A stretch of 14,166 bases of DNA from JBBILO01 sp037444855 (GCA_037444855.1 JBBILO010000021.1:1-14166); one strand, 5' to 3'. Counted from the stretch's first letter, positions 5,659-13,716 are shown. Notes: generated by a model not told the origin, from the sequence alone. A program made the numbers and translations.

Positions 5659-8331
5659 ATGTTTAATTTCATCAAAAAAATTTTTGATTACAATGAAAAA
5701 GAGCTTTCTCAATTAAGGAAAATCGTTCAAGAAGTGAATCTTCTTGAAGATAAAGCAAGAAATTTAAAAGATGAAGATTTTCAAAAAGAAACAAAAAAAC
5801 TTAAAGAAATTGTTAATCAAAATGAAAAAAATCTTGACCAAATCCTTCCTTGGGCGACTGCTTTAGTCAGAGAAGCCGCGAGACGAACTCTTGATGAAAG
5901 ACATTATGATGTTCAAATCATGGCGGGAATTGCCCTTCATCAGGGAAAAATTATCGAGCAGAAAACCGGTGAGGGCAAAACTCTTTCAGCCACGATTCCA
6001 CTTTATCTCAATGCTCTTTTGGGAAAAAATGTCCATTTGGTAACTGTAAATGATTATTTGGCCAGGCGCGATTGCGGGTGGATGGGGAAAGTGTTTCACT
6101 TTCTTGGTTTAAAAACCTCAGCGATTGTTGCTGACGCTTCTTTTATCTTTGACGAGAACTATGCTAATCCTGAGGCAAATGATTGGCGATTGATCCATCT
6201 TCGTCCGATTAGTCGAAAAGAGGCTTATCAAACAGATATCACTTATGGAGTTAATAGCGAGTTTGGTTTTGATTATCTTCGTGACAACATGGCTCAATCT
6301 AAAGAAGAGATAGTTCAACAAGGATTTAATTTTGCCATCATCGATGAAGCTGACTCAGTCCTAATTGATGAAGCAAGAACGCCACATATTATCTCTGCTC
6401 CTTTTGCTGAGGAAACTTCCAAGTATTATCAATTTGCTCGTTTAATTGAACATTTAACGGAAATAGAAGATTTCCTTATCGACGAAAAATTAAAAACAGT
6501 TCATTTGACCGAAAAAGGAATTGAAAAAATTGAAAAACTTCTTAATACCAAAAATATTTATGAGAAAGATTATCAAGCAATTTTTCATATCGAGGCTGCC
6601 TTAAAAGCAAAAACTTTATTTAAAAGAGACCGAGATTATATCGTTAAGGATAATGAGGTGATTATCGTTGATGAGTTTACCGGTCGTTTGTTATATGGTA
6701 GAAGATTTTCTGAGGGTCTTCATCAAGCAATTGAGGCGAAGGAGAATGTGCCAGTAAAACAAGAATCAAAAACTCTTGCTACCATCTCTCTTCAAAATTA
6801 TTTTCGAATGTATAAAAAACTAGCAGGAATGACTGGAACTGCCGCCACCGAAACTGAGGAGTTTCATAAGATTTATCATCTCAATGTGGTTGTTTTGCCA
6901 ACCAACCGACCCATTATTCGAAAAGATTATCCGGACTTTATTTATAAAAAAGAAAGAAATAAATTTCAGGCGGTGGTTGAAGAGATTATTAAAAATTATC
7001 AAATTGGCCGACCAGTCCTTGTTGGCACCACCTCAATTGAAAAAAACGAGCTATTATCGTCACTTTTAAATAGAAAAGGTATTCCCCATCAAATTTTAAA
7101 TGCCAAAAATCACGAAAAAGAGGCGTCAATTATCGCTCGAGCAGGGGAAAAATATGCGATTACCGTCGCCACCAATATGGCAGGAAGGGGAGTTGATATT
7201 ATTTTAGGAGGAGCGCCACCGAATCGTTTTCAACTTGATATTAATGAGAGAAGATTAAAAAAAGAATATGAAGAATGGCAGAAAAAACATAACGAGGTTG
7301 TTAAACTAGGCGGTTTGTTAGTAATTGGAACTGAGCGTCATGAATCAAGAAGAATTGACAATCAGCTTCGAGGAAGATCGGGGCGACAAGGCGATCCAGG
7401 TGAATCGAAATTTTTTGTTTCTTTAGAAGATGATTTAATGAGAATCTTTGGCGGTGAGCAGATTAGCAATCTGATGACCTTTTTAAACTTTCCTGAAGAT
7501 CAACCTTTGACTCACCCGATGGTTTCTAAAGCGATTGAACAGGCACAAATTAAAGTCGAGGGTTTTAACTTCGATATCCGCAAACATCTTGTTGATTTTG
7601 ATGATGTCTTAAATAAACAAAGAGAGATTATTTATTCATTAAGAAAAAAAATTCTTTTTTACGTCGAAGAGAATCCAGATTTATTTGAAGAAGAGATTTT
7701 TAATGTTTTTAAAGAAGAAATTAAAAGAATACTCAACCAATTAAGTTTAGAAAAAAATCAAAGGAATGAAACAATTATCTTTGATCAGATTAACTCAATC
7801 ATCAATGTCGATCCCGAACAAATCAAAAAAAACCTAATCAACATTCCTTTTTTGGAAGAATTTTTAATAAAAAAGATTATAAAAACCTGGCGAGAAAGAA
7901 AAAAGGAATTAACTCCTCCTATTTGGTTTGAAATTGTCCGTTCACTTTTTCTTTCAACTATTGATTATCATTGGACTTTGCATCTTACCGCCATTGATGA
8001 TCTTAGAGAGGGGATTAATCTTCGTGGTTATGCCCAACTTGATCCCTTGGTTGAATATAAAAATGAAGCTTTTTCGATGTTTGAGCAACTAATAAACTCA
8101 ATCAATTTCGAATTTACTCGGCGTTTGTTCAAAGTAGAAATTGTTACTCAGGGACGAACTTTTGGAGATCGGTTAATTTATCAAGAAGCATCAGTGACTA
8201 ATCCTTTTAAGAACTCGGCCTTTTCACCTAAAGTCGCCGCCACCTCCACCCCGAAAAAAAAACCAGGAAGAAATCAACCTTGTTGGTGTGGGAGCGGAAA
8301 AAAATATAAAAAATGCCATTATCCTAATTAA
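5659..8331 (+). CDS. secA: Protein translocase ATPase SecA
   Basis: Motor ATPase that drives preproteins through the SecYEG channel at the inner face of the membrane. The 890-residue protein contains the complete set of domains: Walker A TGEGKT (K107), VTVNDYLARRD, Walker B DEADS (D229-D232), the preprotein-crosslinking region after VLIDEARTP, GMTGTAATE, second helicase domain motifs ATNMAGRGVDI and RGRSGRQGDPGES, the scaffold and wing domains, and a C-terminal zinc-binding tail CWCGSGKKYKKCH (CxCx8CH). Between the first nucleotide-binding motifs and the DITYG segment there are roughly 20 more residues than in E. coli SecA, around YANPEANDWRLIHLRPI. It is last in the nnrD operon and starts 13 nt after the preceding stop, with an A-run but no Shine-Dalgarno. 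Its stop overlaps that of the convergent lon. Confidence 0.98.
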   Translation: MFNFIKKIFDYNEKELSQLRKIVQEVNLLEDKARNLKDEDFQKETKKLKEIVNQNEKNLDQILPWATALVREAARRTLDERHYDVQIMAGIALHQGKIIEQKTGEGKTLSATIPLYLNALLGKNVHLVTVNDYLARRDCGWMGKVFHFLGLKTSAIVADASFIFDENYANPEANDWRLIHLRPISRKEAYQTDITYGVNSEFGFDYLRDNMAQSKEEIVQQGFNFAIIDEADSVLIDEARTPHIISAPFAEETSKYYQFARLIEHLTEIEDFLIDEKLKTVHLTEKGIEKIEKLLNTKNIYEKDYQAIFHIEAALKAKTLFKRDRDYIVKDNEVIIVDEFTGRLLYGRRFSEGLHQAIEAKENVPVKQESKTLATISLQNYFRMYKKLAGMTGTAATETEEFHKIYHLNVVVLPTNRPIIRKDYPDFIYKKERNKFQAVVEEIIKNYQIGRPVLVGTTSIEKNELLSSLLNRKGIPHQILNAKNHEKEASIIARAGEKYAITVATNMAGRGVDIILGGAPPNRFQLDINERRLKKEYEEWQKKHNEVVKLGGLLVIGTERHESRRIDNQLRGRSGRQGDPGESKFFVSLEDDLMRIFGGEQISNLMTFLNFPEDQPLTHPMVSKAIEQAQIKVEGFNFDIRKHLVDFDDVLNKQREIIYSLRKKILFYVEENPDLFEEEIFNVFKEEIKRILNQLSLEKNQRNETIIFDQINSIINVDPEQIKKNLINIPFLEEFLIKKIIKTWRERKKELTPPIWFEIVRSLFLSTIDYHWTLHLTAIDDLREGINLRGYAQLDPLVEYKNEAFSMFEQLINSINFEFTRRLFKVEIVTQGRTFGDRLIYQEASVTNPFKNSAFSPKVAATSTPKKKPGRNQPCWCGSGKKYKKCHYPN

Positions 8332-10780
8332 CTTTCTTTAGAGCTAAAGTAGCAAAAGGTTTAACGGCAGAAAAATCAAAAGTTGGTTTTTTTCCAGGAA
8401 AGGCTAAAGCGATTTTTAACACCTCATCCATATGAGAGACAAAAACAAAATTTAAATCTTTTAGAACATATTGAGGAATATCTTCTAAATCCTTTTTGTT
8501 TTCTTTGGGTAAAATAATTTTTTTTATTCCTGCTCGATGAGCAGCAATCACTTTCTCTTTTACTCCTCCAATTTCCAAGACTCTTCCTCGTAAGGTGATT
8601 TCCCCCGTCATCCCTACTGTTTTTTTTACCGGAATTTTTGTTAAAGCAGAAATCATCGCTGTGGCAATAGCAATTCCGGCTGAGGGTCCATCTTTTGGGA
8701 CGGCTCCTTCTGGAACGTGAACATGAATATCAAGCTTATTGAAAAAATTTTTTTCCAAACCAAAAATTCCATATCTCGCTCGAATGTAAGAAAGAGCTGC
8801 TTGACAAGATTCTTTCATAACATCACCTAAGTGACCAGTTAATGTTAGCATTCCTTTTCCGGGCATTGTGGCTACCTCGATAAAAAGAATGTCGCCCCCG
8901 GCTTGTGTCCAAGCTAAACCATTGGCAATACCAATAGTATTTTTCTCTTCGATCATCTGAGTGGGATATTTATAAGGACCAAGGTAATGATGAAGCTTGT
9001 TTGGTGTAATAATTATCTTTTTTTCTTCAATTTTTTTTTCAATAATTTCCCGGGCAATTTTTCGAAGGATTGTTGCTAGCTGTCTTTCTAATTCTCTGAC
9101 TCCAGCTTCCCGAGTATAACGACGAATAATTGTTCTAATTGATTCTTCAATAAAAAGGATTTTCCTGTCTTCAAGATGATGGGCAAACAATTGTTTTTTA
9201 ATTAAATGGTTTTTTGCGATATTATATTTTTCGTCCTCAGTATATCCAGGAAAATGGATGATTTCTAAGCGATCTAAAAGGGCATTAGGAATGGTATCAA
9301 GAATATTGGCGGTGGTAATGAAAAACACATCAGATAAATCGAAGTCAACCTCTAAATAATGATCAGAAAAAGAATGATTTTGTTCTGGATCTAGAGCTTC
9401 AAGAAGAGCGGCAGATGGATCGCCTCGATAATCTCGTCCAACTTTATCGATCTCATCGAGCATAAAAACTGGATTTTTGGTTGCTGCCTGCTTGATTCCT
9501 TGGATAATTCTTCCCGGCATTGCCCCAACATAAGTTCTTCGATGGCCACGGATTTCAGCTTCATCACGAATACCGCCTAGTGATACTTTAACAAACTTTC
9601 TTCCCAATGCTCTAGCGATTGATTTTCCTAAGGAAGTTTTGCCCACTCCTGGTGGACCAACAAAACATAAAATTGTTGGTTGATGCTGTTTCAATTTTAA
9701 TTTTTCTTTTTCATCTTCATATTTCTTTTGTCTTTTAGCTAATTTCATGACAGCAAGATATTCTAATATTCTTTCCTTAACTTTTTTTAAACCATAATGA
9801 TCTTCCTCTAAAACCTTTTGCGCTTCTTTTAAATCAACATCATTAGTTGATGCGACCGACCAAGGTAAAGAGACCAACCAATCTAAGTATGTACGAATGT
9901 AGGAAGCCTCAGGATTAAATTGTGACATTTGAGCTAACCGTTTCAATTCTTCAAAGGCTTTTTCCTCAACTTTCTTTGGCATTTTCGCTTTTTTAATTTT
10001 TTCTCGATATTCATTGATTTCCTTTGCTTCTCTTCCTTCACCTAATTCTTCCTCAATGGTACGCATTTTTTCTCTTAAAATCGATTCCTTAATCCCTTCT
10101 TCAAATTTTCGCTGTGTCTTTGAGCTGATATGTCTTTCAATCTCTAAAATTTTAATTTCTTTGTTTATAAGTTCTATTTCGTGATTGAGAAGGCTCTTGA
10201 TATCATTTTTTTCCAATAATTTTTGTCTTTCCTCAACTTTAATCTCAAAAATATTAACTACTTGATTAGCAAATTTTTCTAGGTCGTCAATTTCACTAAC
10301 ATTTAAAATATTGGCTAGGAGAACAAAATCGACTGCTTTACCTAAATTGATTGCCTTTTTTATTTGATCAATAATATATCTTACCATTGCTCTAATCTCT
10401 TCATTATCTTCTATTTTTAGAGGAAATTGTTCGGTTCTCACTTCAAAAAAAGGGTCGGTTTTTGTAAAATTTAAAATCTTAACCCGTGCCAGCCCTCTAA
10501 CTAAAGCGTTAATTTCTCCTTTTTCTCCTTGATGATATTTAACAATCTCGGCTAAAACTCCGATGGGGTGTAGATCGTTGCTTTGGGGATTATCTAAAGA
10601 GGCATTTTTCTGAAGAACAAGAACAACTTTTTTATCTTTTCTTAGCGCTTCATCCAAAGCAAGAAGGCTTTTTTTTCGACCAAAGACAAGTATGTTTTCT
10701 GTTTTAGGAAAGATTATCCCATCACGGATAGCAGCTAAAGGGTAAATTTTGCTTTTTTCTTTCACTGGTAAAAGATTCAT
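8324..10780 (-). CDS. lon: ATP-dependent endopeptidase Lon
   Basis: Cytoplasmic AAA+ protease degrading misfolded and specific regulatory proteins. The 818-residue product has the full bacterial LonA layout: N-terminal substrate-binding domain (about 1-200), a coiled-coil helical region rich in Lys/Glu (about 200-320), the AAA+ module with Walker A GPPGVGKT (K381) and Walker B MLDEIDK (D442), and the C-terminal Ser-Lys protease domain with PKDGPSAG (catalytic S700) and GGVKEK (catalytic K743). The Ser-Lys spacing of 43 matches E. coli Lon. The start at 10780 is fixed by a near-consensus promoter ending 6 nt upstream. That promoter is crossed by a CIRCE-like palindrome, suggesting heat-shock control. 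The end overlaps secA tail to tail by 8 bp. Confidence 0.98.
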   Translation of the reverse strand: MNLLPVKEKSKIYPLAAIRDGIIFPKTENILVFGRKKSLLALDEALRKDKKVVLVLQKNASLDNPQSNDLHPIGVLAEIVKYHQGEKGEINALVRGLARVKILNFTKTDPFFEVRTEQFPLKIEDNEEIRAMVRYIIDQIKKAINLGKAVDFVLLANILNVSEIDDLEKFANQVVNIFEIKVEERQKLLEKNDIKSLLNHEIELINKEIKILEIERHISSKTQRKFEEGIKESILREKMRTIEEELGEGREAKEINEYREKIKKAKMPKKVEEKAFEELKRLAQMSQFNPEASYIRTYLDWLVSLPWSVASTNDVDLKEAQKVLEEDHYGLKKVKERILEYLAVMKLAKRQKKYEDEKEKLKLKQHQPTILCFVGPPGVGKTSLGKSIARALGRKFVKVSLGGIRDEAEIRGHRRTYVGAMPGRIIQGIKQAATKNPVFMLDEIDKVGRDYRGDPSAALLEALDPEQNHSFSDHYLEVDFDLSDVFFITTANILDTIPNALLDRLEIIHFPGYTEDEKYNIAKNHLIKKQLFAHHLEDRKILFIEESIRTIIRRYTREAGVRELERQLATILRKIAREIIEKKIEEKKIIITPNKLHHYLGPYKYPTQMIEEKNTIGIANGLAWTQAGGDILFIEVATMPGKGMLTLTGHLGDVMKESCQAALSYIRARYGIFGLEKNFFNKLDIHVHVPEGAVPKDGPSAGIAIATAMISALTKIPVKKTVGMTGEITLRGRVLEIGGVKEKVIAAHRAGIKKIILPKENKKDLEDIPQYVLKDLNFVFVSHMDEVLKIALAFPGKKPTFDFSAVKPFATLALKKVN

Positions 10781-10809
10781 ATTAGCAGTATAGCAATTAA
10801 TTTGCTAAT
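10781..10809. promoter_or_regulatory. Palindromic operator over the lon promoter, CIRCE-like
   Basis: ATTAGCA (10781-10787) and TGCTAAT (10803-10809) are perfect inverted arms of 7 bp. The core TTAGCA...TGCTAA spans 27 bp, exactly the length of the HrcA operator CIRCE (TTAGCACTC-N9-GAGTGCTAA). Its outer six bases on each side match, while the inner three on each side mostly do not (13 of 18 consensus positions in total). A nested inverted repeat TAGCAA/TTGCTA (10791-10796, 10802-10807) lies inside. The palindrome covers the -10 box and most of the spacer, so a bound protein would block RNA polymerase. Repression is inferred; HrcA is the best candidate, another repressor is possible. Confidence 0.5.
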
Positions 10810-10815
10810 TGTCAA
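10787..10815 (-). promoter_or_regulatory. Near-consensus sigma-70 promoter of lon, leaderless
   Basis: On the minus strand a perfect TTGACA (10810-10815) and TATACT (10787-10792) are separated by exactly 17 bp. The -10 box ends 6 nt before the lon ATG, so the mRNA should begin at the start codon. The -35 box starts only 2 bp after the korB stop, so lon has its own transcription even if korB reads through. This is the best promoter in the window. Confidence 0.88.
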
Positions 10816-10817
10816 CC

Positions 10818-11675
10818 TTATTTAAAGGTATTTAATAATTGAAAAAAAATTTCTTTTCTACGTTCTTCATTTTCAACTAATGGTCTTTCTTTTAGTTGAG
10901 TCAGTTGATTAGTAAAAGTTGGTTTTTTTACTTGATAAATGACTCCCAGCGGGTATTTTCCATCATCTAATTCTAAACTTTTTTTTAGAGCAAGATGATA
11001 ATTGGAAGGATCGTAATCTTTTGGAAGTCGATATCCTCTTTCTCTATAATATTGGTAGGTGTTAATTTTGTTAAATGTGACGCAAGGTTGAAGAATATTT
11101 ATTAGAGAAAATCCTTCATGTTGAAGACCTTTTTTTAATAACTCAATTAAATGAGGAGTATCACCGGCAAACCCTTGACCAATGAAGGTGGCTCCTTGAG
11201 TGAGTGATAAAGTTAATGGGTTTAAAGGTTGGTCAATAATCCCACTGGGGGTTGATTTACTTTTCATCCCTTTTGGAGCAGTTGGCGCAACCTGTCCGGT
11301 GGTTAAACCATAAACCGAGTTGTGATGGACTATTACAGTAATATCATGGTTGCCCCTAATCGCATGAATTAGATGATTAGTGCCCTCTCCATAACAATCG
11401 CCATCGCCAACAACAGCGATTGTTTTTAATCGATGATTGGCAATTTTTACCCCAATAGCGTTAGGAATCGCCCGACCATGAAGGGAATGGATTGCGTAAG
11501 CGTTTAAAAAATCATTCATATTGCCAGAACAGCCAATACCAAAAACAACAACGACGTTGTCTGGAGAATAGTTTAATTGAACCAAGGCCATCTTAAGGGC
11601 AATACCAATGCCCCAATCGCCACAACCTGGGCACCAGGTTGGTTGATAACCGTTAAAATCACTTAATGTCGCCAT
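10818..11675 (-). CDS. korB: 2-oxoacid:ferredoxin oxidoreductase, beta subunit
   Basis: Thiamine-diphosphate and [4Fe-4S] subunit of an enzyme that oxidatively decarboxylates a 2-oxoacid (pyruvate, 2-oxoglutarate or similar) to an acyl-CoA while reducing ferredoxin. The 285-residue protein has WCPGCG (C15, C18), C49 in GIGCSG and C198 in QPCVTF as the four likely cluster ligands. The ThDP-Mg motif begins GDGD at 90-93 and ends with N119 and YGLTTGQ at 122-128, where many relatives read YGMTGGQ. It overlaps the 3' end of korA by 17 bp, so the two are translationally coupled. Family and subunit are secure; the substrate cannot be read from sequence. There is no terminator between it and the lon promoter. 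Confidence 0.94.
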   Translation of the reverse strand: MATLSDFNGYQPTWCPGCGDWGIGIALKMALVQLNYSPDNVVVVFGIGCSGNMNDFLNAYAIHSLHGRAIPNAIGVKIANHRLKTIAVVGDGDCYGEGTNHLIHAIRGNHDITVIVHHNSVYGLTTGQVAPTAPKGMKSKSTPSGIIDQPLNPLTLSLTQGATFIGQGFAGDTPHLIELLKKGLQHEGFSLINILQPCVTFNKINTYQYYRERGYRLPKDYDPSNYHLALKKSLELDDGKYPLGVIYQVKKPTFTNQLTQLKERPLVENEERRKEIFFQLLNTFK

Positions 11676-13407
11676 TTTTTTTTAGTTCGTCAATAATAAA
11701 ATAACTGGTAATGGGTCGACCATCATAACGTAAAATTTTTCTTTCGATTTCGATACCTAAAGTCATTGATAATAAGTTACCAAATTGACTTAAAGAATTA
11801 TTTTCGACTAAAAGATATTGTTTGTTTTTATCAAACAAAGAAAGAAGGACATTTTTATCTAATGGGTAAAGATAAGAGAAATGAATTAAAGCTGTCTTTA
11901 GATTGTTTTTTTCTTCTAAATCTCTGATTGCAGCTAAAATCGCCTCTTTATTTGAGCCCCAGGAAACAAAAACCATAGAAGCATGTTCTAAATTGCCATA
12001 AACTTTTGGTGTTTGAAAATGATTTTTCAAATAAGTTTGAATCTTTCTGTTTCTTTTTTCGACCTGTTTTTTTCTCTCTAAGGCTTCTTCTGTCGTATGA
12101 CTATCTTCTAAATGCTCATAAGAATTAGCTTGATAAAAAAATCCATCGGTTCCAGGCAACAGGCAAGGCGAAATACCATCTTCTGTTATTTGATATCTTA
12201 AGAAAGGCTTAATCTTTTCTGTCCTTTCTAGATTTTTAATTAACTTTCCTCGATCGATTTGATATTGATGAGCCAATTTCCTAATTTTTTCTTCATCAAT
12301 CGTCCGGTGGGATTCAGATAAAAACATATCGGATAAAACGATCACTGGAGTTTGATAAATATCAGCGAGATTAAAGGCCTCCGCTGCTAATCGCAACATT
12401 TCCAAATGATCAGATGGAGCTAAAACAATTTTTGGAAACTCACCATGACCGGCAAAAATGGCAAAGAGCAAATCGCCTTGTTCAGTCCAGGTTGGCATGC
12501 CGGTGGCCGGTCCTGGTCGCTGGGCAAGAAAAATAACCAATGGAATTTCGGCGATCCCGGCAAAAGAAACAGACTCGACCATTAAGGCGAATCCGCCGCC
12601 CGAAGTCCCCACGGCGCTTCGAACTCCGGCAAAGGAGGAGCCAATTGCATGGTTAATGACTGAGATTTCATCCTCAGCATGACGAACAACCATGCCTATC
12701 TTTTCCTGCCAAGACGCCAAAGTATGAAGAACACTTGAGGAAGGGGTCATTGGATAGGCACTATAAAAACGACAATCGGCTAATACTACTCCCAAGCTAA
12801 ATGCATCATTGCCAGAAATGACGACTTTATTATTGTTTTTTTTATATGTTAAAATTCTGTGGATTAATGTGGGGTAGTGATTTAAAATATATTCATAACC
12901 TGCTTGGGCGAATTTCTGATTAAATTGAATCACCCTTTCTCCCTTTTTGGCAAATTGTTCTTTTAGAATCTCAAGTAAGATTTTTATCTCTCCACCAAGT
13001 AAAGCAACAGAAGCGCCAAGAGCCACTGTGTTTTTCATGACTAAATCTCCACCCAAATCAGAAAGAATTGTTTTAAATGGAAGAGTAATTTTAATTCCGG
13101 TCCCGTTGGGTTGAAATTCGGCTTGATCATAAAGAATCAGGCTTTTTTCGTGGAGTCGAACAGAGTGTTTTTGATAGGTTTCGGCATTTAAACAAACTAA
13201 AAAATCAATTTTTTCCCTTAAGGTGCCAATTTCCTCATCGGCAATAACCACTTCTAAAGCATTATGACCACCACGGATTAATGATGGATATTCAATATAA
13301 TCAAAAGCATAATAGCCACTTCGAGCAACAAATTTTGAAAAGATTGATCCCGCTGCATTAATTCCAAATCCGGCTTCCCCACCGATTTTCCAAGTAAATG
13401 TCATCAT
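11659..13407 (-). CDS. korA: 2-oxoacid:ferredoxin oxidoreductase, fused gamma-alpha subunit
   Basis: Partner of the beta subunit; it binds the CoA and 2-oxoacid side of the enzyme. In this 582-residue protein the gamma domain comes first (about 1-190, with IGGEAGFGINAAG at 8-20 and the YPSLIRGGHN segment), followed by the alpha domain with YPMTPSSS at 218-225, HAEDEISV, GTSGGGFALM and LAQRPGPATGMPTWTEQGD, and a C-terminal domain around 475-582. The gamma-alpha fusion is a known arrangement in this superfamily. Two consecutive ATGs at the start (13407 and 13404) are both possible; the first is 3 nt after the ferredoxin stop. It ends in UGA inside korB. No delta (2x[4Fe-4S]) subunit is fused or adjacent; the small ferredoxin upstream is the evident electron acceptor. 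Confidence 0.94.
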   Translation of the reverse strand: MMTFTWKIGGEAGFGINAAGSIFSKFVARSGYYAFDYIEYPSLIRGGHNALEVVIADEEIGTLREKIDFLVCLNAETYQKHSVRLHEKSLILYDQAEFQPNGTGIKITLPFKTILSDLGGDLVMKNTVALGASVALLGGEIKILLEILKEQFAKKGERVIQFNQKFAQAGYEYILNHYPTLIHRILTYKKNNNKVVISGNDAFSLGVVLADCRFYSAYPMTPSSSVLHTLASWQEKIGMVVRHAEDEISVINHAIGSSFAGVRSAVGTSGGGFALMVESVSFAGIAEIPLVIFLAQRPGPATGMPTWTEQGDLLFAIFAGHGEFPKIVLAPSDHLEMLRLAAEAFNLADIYQTPVIVLSDMFLSESHRTIDEEKIRKLAHQYQIDRGKLIKNLERTEKIKPFLRYQITEDGISPCLLPGTDGFFYQANSYEHLEDSHTTEEALERKKQVEKRNRKIQTYLKNHFQTPKVYGNLEHASMVFVSWGSNKEAILAAIRDLEEKNNLKTALIHFSYLYPLDKNVLLSLFDKNKQYLLVENNSLSQFGNLLSMTLGIEIERKILRYDGRPITSYFIIDELKKNGDIK

Positions 13408-13410
13408 AAA

Positions 13411-13683
13411 TTATTTGGGAAAAATTCGGTTGCCTTTACAATCTTCGATAAAAATTGCCGCTACCGGACAGGCTTTAGCCGCTTCAATAATCGTTTGTTC
13501 TTCGTCATCATCAGCAGACTTTAGTACAACCGCTTTGGCTTCGGAATCTAAAACAAAAGTTTTTGGGGCAACAGCAACACAAGTAGCTGCACCAATACAG
13601 AGATTACGATCAACCCAGACTTTTAAGTTTTTGACAATTACTGGACCCGAAGGACGAGCGGAGTCTTTTAGTTGATTTTCCAT
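13411..13683 (-). CDS. fdx: Single-cluster ferredoxin, probably [3Fe-4S]
   Basis: Small cytoplasmic electron carrier, very probably the acceptor for the adjacent oxidoreductase. With the ATG at 13683 it has 90 residues. The cluster region reads CIGAATC (C29, A32, C35), followed much later by C72-P73, giving C-x2-A-x2-C...CP. The second of the four usual ligands is alanine, the pattern of ferredoxins carrying a [3Fe-4S] rather than a [4Fe-4S] cluster. C82 is an extra cysteine near the C-terminus. An acidic stretch (ADDDEEQ, 57-63) could be a docking surface. The frame is open upstream to an ATG at 13770, but that extension crosses a TATAAT box and encodes an aromatic-rich tail unlike ferredoxins, so I reject it. 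First gene of the fdx-korA-korB operon, with 3 nt to korA. Confidence 0.88.
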   Translation of the reverse strand: MENQLKDSARPSGPVIVKNLKVWVDRNLCIGAATCVAVAPKTFVLDSEAKAVVLKSADDDEEQTIIEAAKACPVAAIFIEDCKGNRIFPK

Positions 13684-13710
13684 TTTAAAAAAAAACTGGT
13701 AATAAATTAG

Positions 13711-13716
13711 ATTATA
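13711..13716 (-). promoter_or_regulatory. Probable -10 box of the fdx-korA-korB operon
   Basis: TATAAT on the minus strand (13711-13716) lies 27 nt before the ferredoxin ATG, predicting a leader of about 20 nt. At 17 bp upstream only a weak TGGAAT stands where a -35 would be. Unlike the alaS, serS and lon promoters, this one leaves an untranslated leader, and it contains a poly-T tract rather than a ribosome binding site. Confidence 0.4.

Noticed and set aside
12458..13675. Plus-strand open frames of 74 and 86 aa opposite korA and fdx
   Set aside because: They are antisense shadows of genes with strong family motifs and have no promoter or start context of their own.
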